A model generated the notes under the pieces. That model was not told the origin of the DNA. It worked only from the letters and a program-made list of their open reading frames with translations, and ran no database searches. A stretch of DNA of 7,505 bases from contig QKDT01000013.1 of assembly GCA_003251995.1 (NCBI GenBank), forward strand, positions 1 to 7,505, written 5' to 3'. The position numbers were made by a program, and so were the translations under genes. Positions 7,101-7,505 of this stretch are shown one piece after another (the first letter of the stretch is position 1; each line of letters begins with the position of its first letter). Source of the stretch: Desulfovibrio desulfuricans. GTDB lineage: Bacteria > Desulfobacterota > Desulfovibrionia > Desulfovibrionales > Desulfovibrionaceae.

Positions 7101-7505
7101 ACATGGGAGTCTGTGCTCGCTGCCTGCGGCTTTGGCGATATCCAGATTTTGCCGCGAGACGATCAGGCGGAGGCGGCCCTGCCGGACAGGGTGCTTTCGG
7201 CCCGGTATTTGACCAATAACGTCAAGGCAGGAGCGGTGCTTCCTGTCGGATGCACCTATCAGACGGTTTGGGAATCACGGGATATAAGCGGCAACAGGGG
7301 CGAGCTGGGCAGAATTCTATTGCTGACAAACCATGAGGATGCCCCACAGTTTGCGGTCGAGGCCAAAAAACGCGGCATGGCGCTCACGCTTGTTCCGGCA
7401 GAATGCACGGTGGCAGACCTGCGGGAGTGGACAGATGGGCAGACCCTCTGCACCGTGCTTGACGCAAGAGCCTTGAGCGAAGCAGCGCACAGCACAAACT
7501 GCGCG
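4146..7505 (+). CDS. AT-less polyketide synthase module KS - cMT - KR (start), 3' truncated
   Basis: The frame is open for 1120 codons to the window edge. KS (about 10-430): V-Q-T-A-C-S-S-S with Cys181, H-G-T-A-T-A-I-G-D-P-I-E with His317, and K-A-N-I-G-H with His355, so the catalytic triad is intact. A post-KS linker follows (446-510), then about 86 residues with no GHSxG acyltransferase motif, then a segment like the post-AT linker (597-640; G-W-A-R-L-L-D-G-R ... I-P-L-T-P-F). About 686-845 is the helical part that precedes PKS C-methyltransferases. The SAM-binding motif I-F-E-I-G-G-G-T is at 846-853, with N-V-M-H-A at 922-926 and L-L-L-Y-E ending at 951. His925 and Glu951 fit the known cMT His/Glu dyad. 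From about 1036 (T-Y-Q-T-V-W) the start of a KR structural region is visible. Inferred role: extend the thiazolinyl chain from the upstream NRPS with malonate loaded in trans, then C-methylate it. The 95-base gap, own ribosome binding site and same strand suggest the same operon. Carrier and later domains lie outside the window. Confidence 0.93.
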   Translation, partial: MTKWNEDRPDAVAVIGAAARFPGAVSLDAFWDAVRTGRNCTTDTALEELKAGGVPDADLGVKGYMTSMGRIDDVMAFDAVFWGISAHEAELMDPQQRKFLECAYEALESAGYAPGVNKNRVGVYASASHSSYLPSAILGAGTARVTEALQMTIGNDRDYLATRISNLLDLTGPSLTVQTACSSSLTAIHLACQSLLAGECDMALAGGVSITLPQMDGYRHRDGLILSRSGVCRPFDAQADGTVNGNGVGVILLKPLDAALRDGDAIHAIVRGTAVNNDGASKVGYTAPSVHGEAEVVAEALGVSGVPQSKIEFISTHGTATAIGDPIEVEALTRAFETSQKEYCTLGAVKANIGHLDAAAGIAGFMVAMLALEKAELPPIANFSTPNPALRLNETPFVIRKKAIPWGSATRYALTNAFGFGGTNVSIVLESAPEVTESNKYDDDGPFILPLSAPTKSALDALVDTWRQYAAQCPHLSHACWTAACRRSHRAYRMAFVGKSRADLVTALEAYPQKSVLGQNAQENTAIEAVVPAATLLQSLCHKFGKAREIIGQYAAEAAMDMETALGQQKFCADALDKFCQAIGVEPLALRLTGTPDADAVLLHFLQHVANAYASGKQIGWARLLDGRLTRIPLTPFCRATYCHALAQRREYVPHAPVEAAQAAAARMAATAGHVLEPHMLAEREALLENLCAGAVARAFARLGFPSRATVAQGLEAMRIPPQFSQLVERLLLALHEKGLLRRDGDFYHDLAQVSEAAFSELEAETQPVWEAWGAMESVVLSTAERLSDLLTGQLDLRETFMPRGNLSGARRVYSELPNSVYFNALVREHVREWLEKTASGEAVRIFEIGGGTAATAERILPLLPPDRSTYMFTDVSPVFLKQAKQRFSEYGFLRTALFNMEEQPEIQGFETGIYDVVIAANVMHAAKDLSVAVRHAASLLRPGGMLLLYEITRANFLGEITTGLLLPNITDCDVRGIQPMASNKTWESVLAACGFGDIQILPRDDQAEAALPDRVLSARYLTNNVKAGAVLPVGCTYQTVWESRDISGNRGELGRILLLTNHEDAPQFAVEAKKRGMALTLVPAECTVADLREWTDGQTLCTVLDARALSEAAHSTNCA
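5676..5933 (+). other. Putative acyltransferase deletion scar within the PKS
   Basis: Residues 511-596 lie between a recognisable post-KS linker (R-R-S-H-R-A-Y-R-M-A-F at 486-496) and a recognisable post-AT linker (597-640). In cis-AT modules this space holds an AT core of roughly 280-300 residues with a GHSxG serine motif; here there are about 86 mostly helical residues and no such motif. The surrounding linkers look like those of cis-AT enzymes, so loss of a once-present AT is inferred. I cannot tell whether any of the 86 residues descend from the AT. Confidence 0.6.
6681..7040 (+). other. C-methyltransferase core domain (SAM-dependent) within the PKS
   Basis: This covers the Rossmann core, from SAM motif I (residues 846-853) through T-D-V-S at the end of the second strand, D-V-V-I-A-A-N at 916-922 and L-R-P-G-G before the strand carrying Glu951. 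His925 and Glu951 are 26 residues apart, the spacing I recall for the CurJ methyltransferase dyad. The domain is therefore predicted active, methylating the alpha carbon of the beta-ketoacyl intermediate on the carrier. A winged-helix-like or lid segment (about 686-750) lies before it. Confidence 0.85.

Overview
The window lies entirely inside a modular NRPS/PKS (non-ribosomal peptide / polyketide) assembly-line locus. All three genes are on the + strand, and coding sequence fills the window except for one gap of 95 bases. Both outer genes run off the window, so neither the chemistry that starts the chain nor the release step is visible. By eye the DNA is moderately G+C-rich with strong GGAG-type ribosome binding sites, as in many Gram-negative bacteria. 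Sulfate-reducing Desulfovibrio-like or other proteobacterial hosts are plausible, but nothing here fixes the taxon.

Layout: (1) 2-700 is the 3' end of a PKS gene, holding the last part of a ketoreductase (KR) domain, an acyl carrier protein (ACP) and a helical tail. (2) 697-4050 is a complete stand-alone NRPS module with domain order heterocyclisation (Cy) - adenylation (A) - peptidyl carrier (PCP). It is coupled to gene 1 by an ATGA overlap. Its adenylation pocket reads D-L-Y-N-L-S-L-I-W-K, which I recognise as the L-cysteine code of the yersiniabactin/pyochelin type. (3) 4051-4145 is a short spacer with an imperfect direct repeat and a ribosome binding site. (4) 4146-7505 is the 5' part of a PKS gene: an intact ketosynthase (KS), no acyltransferase (AT), a C-methyltransferase (cMT) with its catalytic dyad, then the start of a ketoreductase region cut by the window end.

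Inferred joint function: a polyketide chain on the ACP of gene 1 passes to the Cy domain of gene 2. There it is condensed with L-cysteine and cyclised to a thiazoline. The KS of gene 3 then extends it with a malonyl unit supplied by a separate acyltransferase, and that unit is C-methylated from S-adenosylmethionine. This resembles the thiazoline - KS - methyltransferase - KR section of yersiniabactin synthase (HMWP2/HMWP1), with three differences: the unit before the thiazoline is a polyketide, the Cys module is a free-standing protein, and the downstream PKS module has lost its AT. A metal-chelating or other thiazoline natural product is likely, but the product cannot be named from this window.

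The points most worth a second look are the apparent deletion scar where the AT should be, and the replacement of the ketoreductase catalytic Tyr by Asn at the extreme 5' end.
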